Notes under the pieces: generated by a model
What the model was told of the DNA's origin: nothing
Database searches by the model: none
The model's input: only the letters and a program-made list of their open reading frames with translations
Shown here: one piece after another, positions 63,149-64,000 of the stretch
Layout: every line of letters begins with the position of its first letter
Numbering within the stretch: the stretch's first letter is position 1
NCBI GenBank assembly: GCA_030426465.1
Contig: JAUHYK010000016.1
Coordinates: 1-64,000, forward strand
Origin: Alphaproteobacteria bacterium
GTDB lineage: Bacteria; Pseudomonadota; Alphaproteobacteria; Caulobacterales; Parvularculaceae
Reading direction: 5' to 3'
DNA: 64,000 nt
Program-made: the position numbers and the translations under genes

Positions 63149-64000
63149 CTAACGCCGGTCCAGAACCTTCTTAACCGCTTCGACAAGCTCGTCGCGCTTG
63201 ACCGAAAACTGGGCCGGCTGGCCCTCGCGCCATTCGGCGTTGTCCTCAATCTCTTTTGAAAGCTCGGCGCCGAGCACCAGATCCTTGATCTGAAGCTCGC
63301 CGTTTTCCCTTTCGTCAGAGCCCTGAATGACCGCAACGGGCGCTGAACGCTTGTCAGCGTATTTCAACTGCTTGCCGAAATTGGAGCCGCCGAGATAGAC
63401 CTCGGCCCTGACGCCCGCCTTGCGCAGATCGCCGGCCATTTTCTGATATTCCGCCATCTGATCTTTTTCGAGGGCGAGGATCACCACCGGGCCGCGCGCA
63501 ACCTCTTCGGCGCCCTTCTTTAATTCCAGCGCTGCAAGCAGACGCGACACGCCGACTGAAACGCCGACAGCCGGCACTTCAACGCCTTTGAAGCGTTTGA
63601 CGAGACCGTCATAACGTCCGCCGCCGCCGATGGACCCCATCTGCACCGGGCGGCCTTTTGCGTCCGTCAGCCCGCTTGCAAATTCCGCCTCAAAGACAGG
63701 GCCGGTGTAATAATCAAGCCCGCGAATGACCGAGCAATCGAAAAGGATCGGGCGTTTTTCGAAATCGGGAATTGACGCCTTGATGCCCTGCAATTCCGCG
63801 ACGCCCTCGGCGCCGCTTTTTGTATCGCCAAGCAATTGCTCGATAACGCTGAGCGGATCGGCGTTTGAATTTTCCGGCCCCGACGTCAGGAACGCCAGCA
63901 CCGTTTCAATTTTGGCGTCATCAAGCTTGGCGCCTTCGGTGAAGTCGCCGCTTTCATCCTTGCGGCCGGCCCCGAGCAACAGACCGACGCCTTCAGCGCC
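63149..64000 (-). CDS. hisS: Histidyl-tRNA synthetase, C-terminal part
   Basis: The gene runs off the right edge, so its N-terminus is missing. The visible part has the histidine motifs VIRGLDYYTGPVFEAEFASG and GSIGGGGRYDGLVKRFKGVE, motif 3 VGVSVGVSRLLAALE and the C-terminal anticodon-binding domain GPVVILALEKDQMAEYQKMA. HisS charges tRNA(His). It converges with the DUF2007-like gene, 5 bases apart. Confidence 0.95.
   Translation of the reverse strand, partial: GAEGVGLLLGAGRKDESGDFTEGAKLDDAKIETVLAFLTSGPENSNADPLSVIEQLLGDTKSGAEGVAELQGIKASIPDFEKRPILFDCSVIRGLDYYTGPVFEAEFASGLTDAKGRPVQMGSIGGGGRYDGLVKRFKGVEVPAVGVSVGVSRLLAALELKKGAEEVARGPVVILALEKDQMAEYQKMAGDLRKAGVRAEVYLGGSNFGKQLKYADKRSAPVAVIQGSDERENGELQIKDLVLGAELSKEIEDNAEWREGQPAQFSVKRDELVEAVKKVLDRR

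Overview
The window reads as a continuous piece of an alphaproteobacterial chromosome. Supporting signs are the tolQ-tolR-tolA-tolB-pal-cpoB-tilS-ftsH gene order, a ruvC-ruvA-ruvB cluster, DUF2794 and Coq4 family proteins, a serC-type leader ahead of serC-serA, and moderately high GC. Aerobic heterotrophic members near Parvularculales, Hyphomonadaceae or Caulobacterales fit best, but this is inference and no 16S gene is present. I see no rRNA, tRNA, CRISPR array, transposase, integrase or phage gene. Both ends cut genes: a methyltransferase on the left and hisS on the right.

Layout. Bases 1-7950 hold a methyltransferase tail, an AEC transporter, a very acidic lipoprotein, a candidate 6S RNA, metY, a di-haem cytochrome c, a TauE/SafE permease, a small ribbon-helix-helix/lysine-rich protein pair, a MAPEG protein, a repeat-rich gap and an M15 peptidase. 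Bases 7990-9158 form an AT-richer insert of two unknown genes; one overlaps the stop codon of thiC. thiC (9155-11050) has a clear TPP riboswitch. Bases 11300-21970 are accessory: a serine hydrolase, a hotdog-like protein, an unknown regulator behind twin palindromes, an M20 peptidase, a GFA protein, a phosphodiester glycosidase preceded by a second and apparently orphan TPP riboswitch, a thioredoxin, a D-amino-acid-oxidase-like flavoprotein and a TIMP-like secreted protein.

Bases 21990-36970 mix metabolism (purA, serA, serC, thiD, glmM) with transporters and one-gene regulators of the AraC, HxlR and TetR families beside their likely targets. Bases 37100-40380 hold an envelope-glycan set (GT39-like, methyltransferase, GT2). 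Bases 40456-53341 carry folP, a DUF4153 membrane protein, ftsH, tilS and the complete Tol-Pal system with ybgC. Bases 53400-64000 hold a GT61-like protein, ruvCAB interrupted by a secreted DUF1508 protein, a Sel1-repeat protein, thiE, coq4, DUF2794, a second AEC carrier, an NTF2-like lipoprotein, a DUF2007-like protein and hisS.

How they work together. thiC, thiD and thiE supply thiamine pyrophosphate, sensed by at least one of the two riboswitches. serA and serC make serine, and metY brings in sulfur. Tol-Pal, CpoB, TolB and YbgC maintain the outer membrane during division. RuvABC resolves Holliday junctions. The most unusual features are the orphan TPP riboswitch ahead of a glycosidase operon, the HEPN-like gene coupled to thiC, the secreted DUF1508 gene inside the ruv operon, and several small or regulatory elements with matching palindromes.
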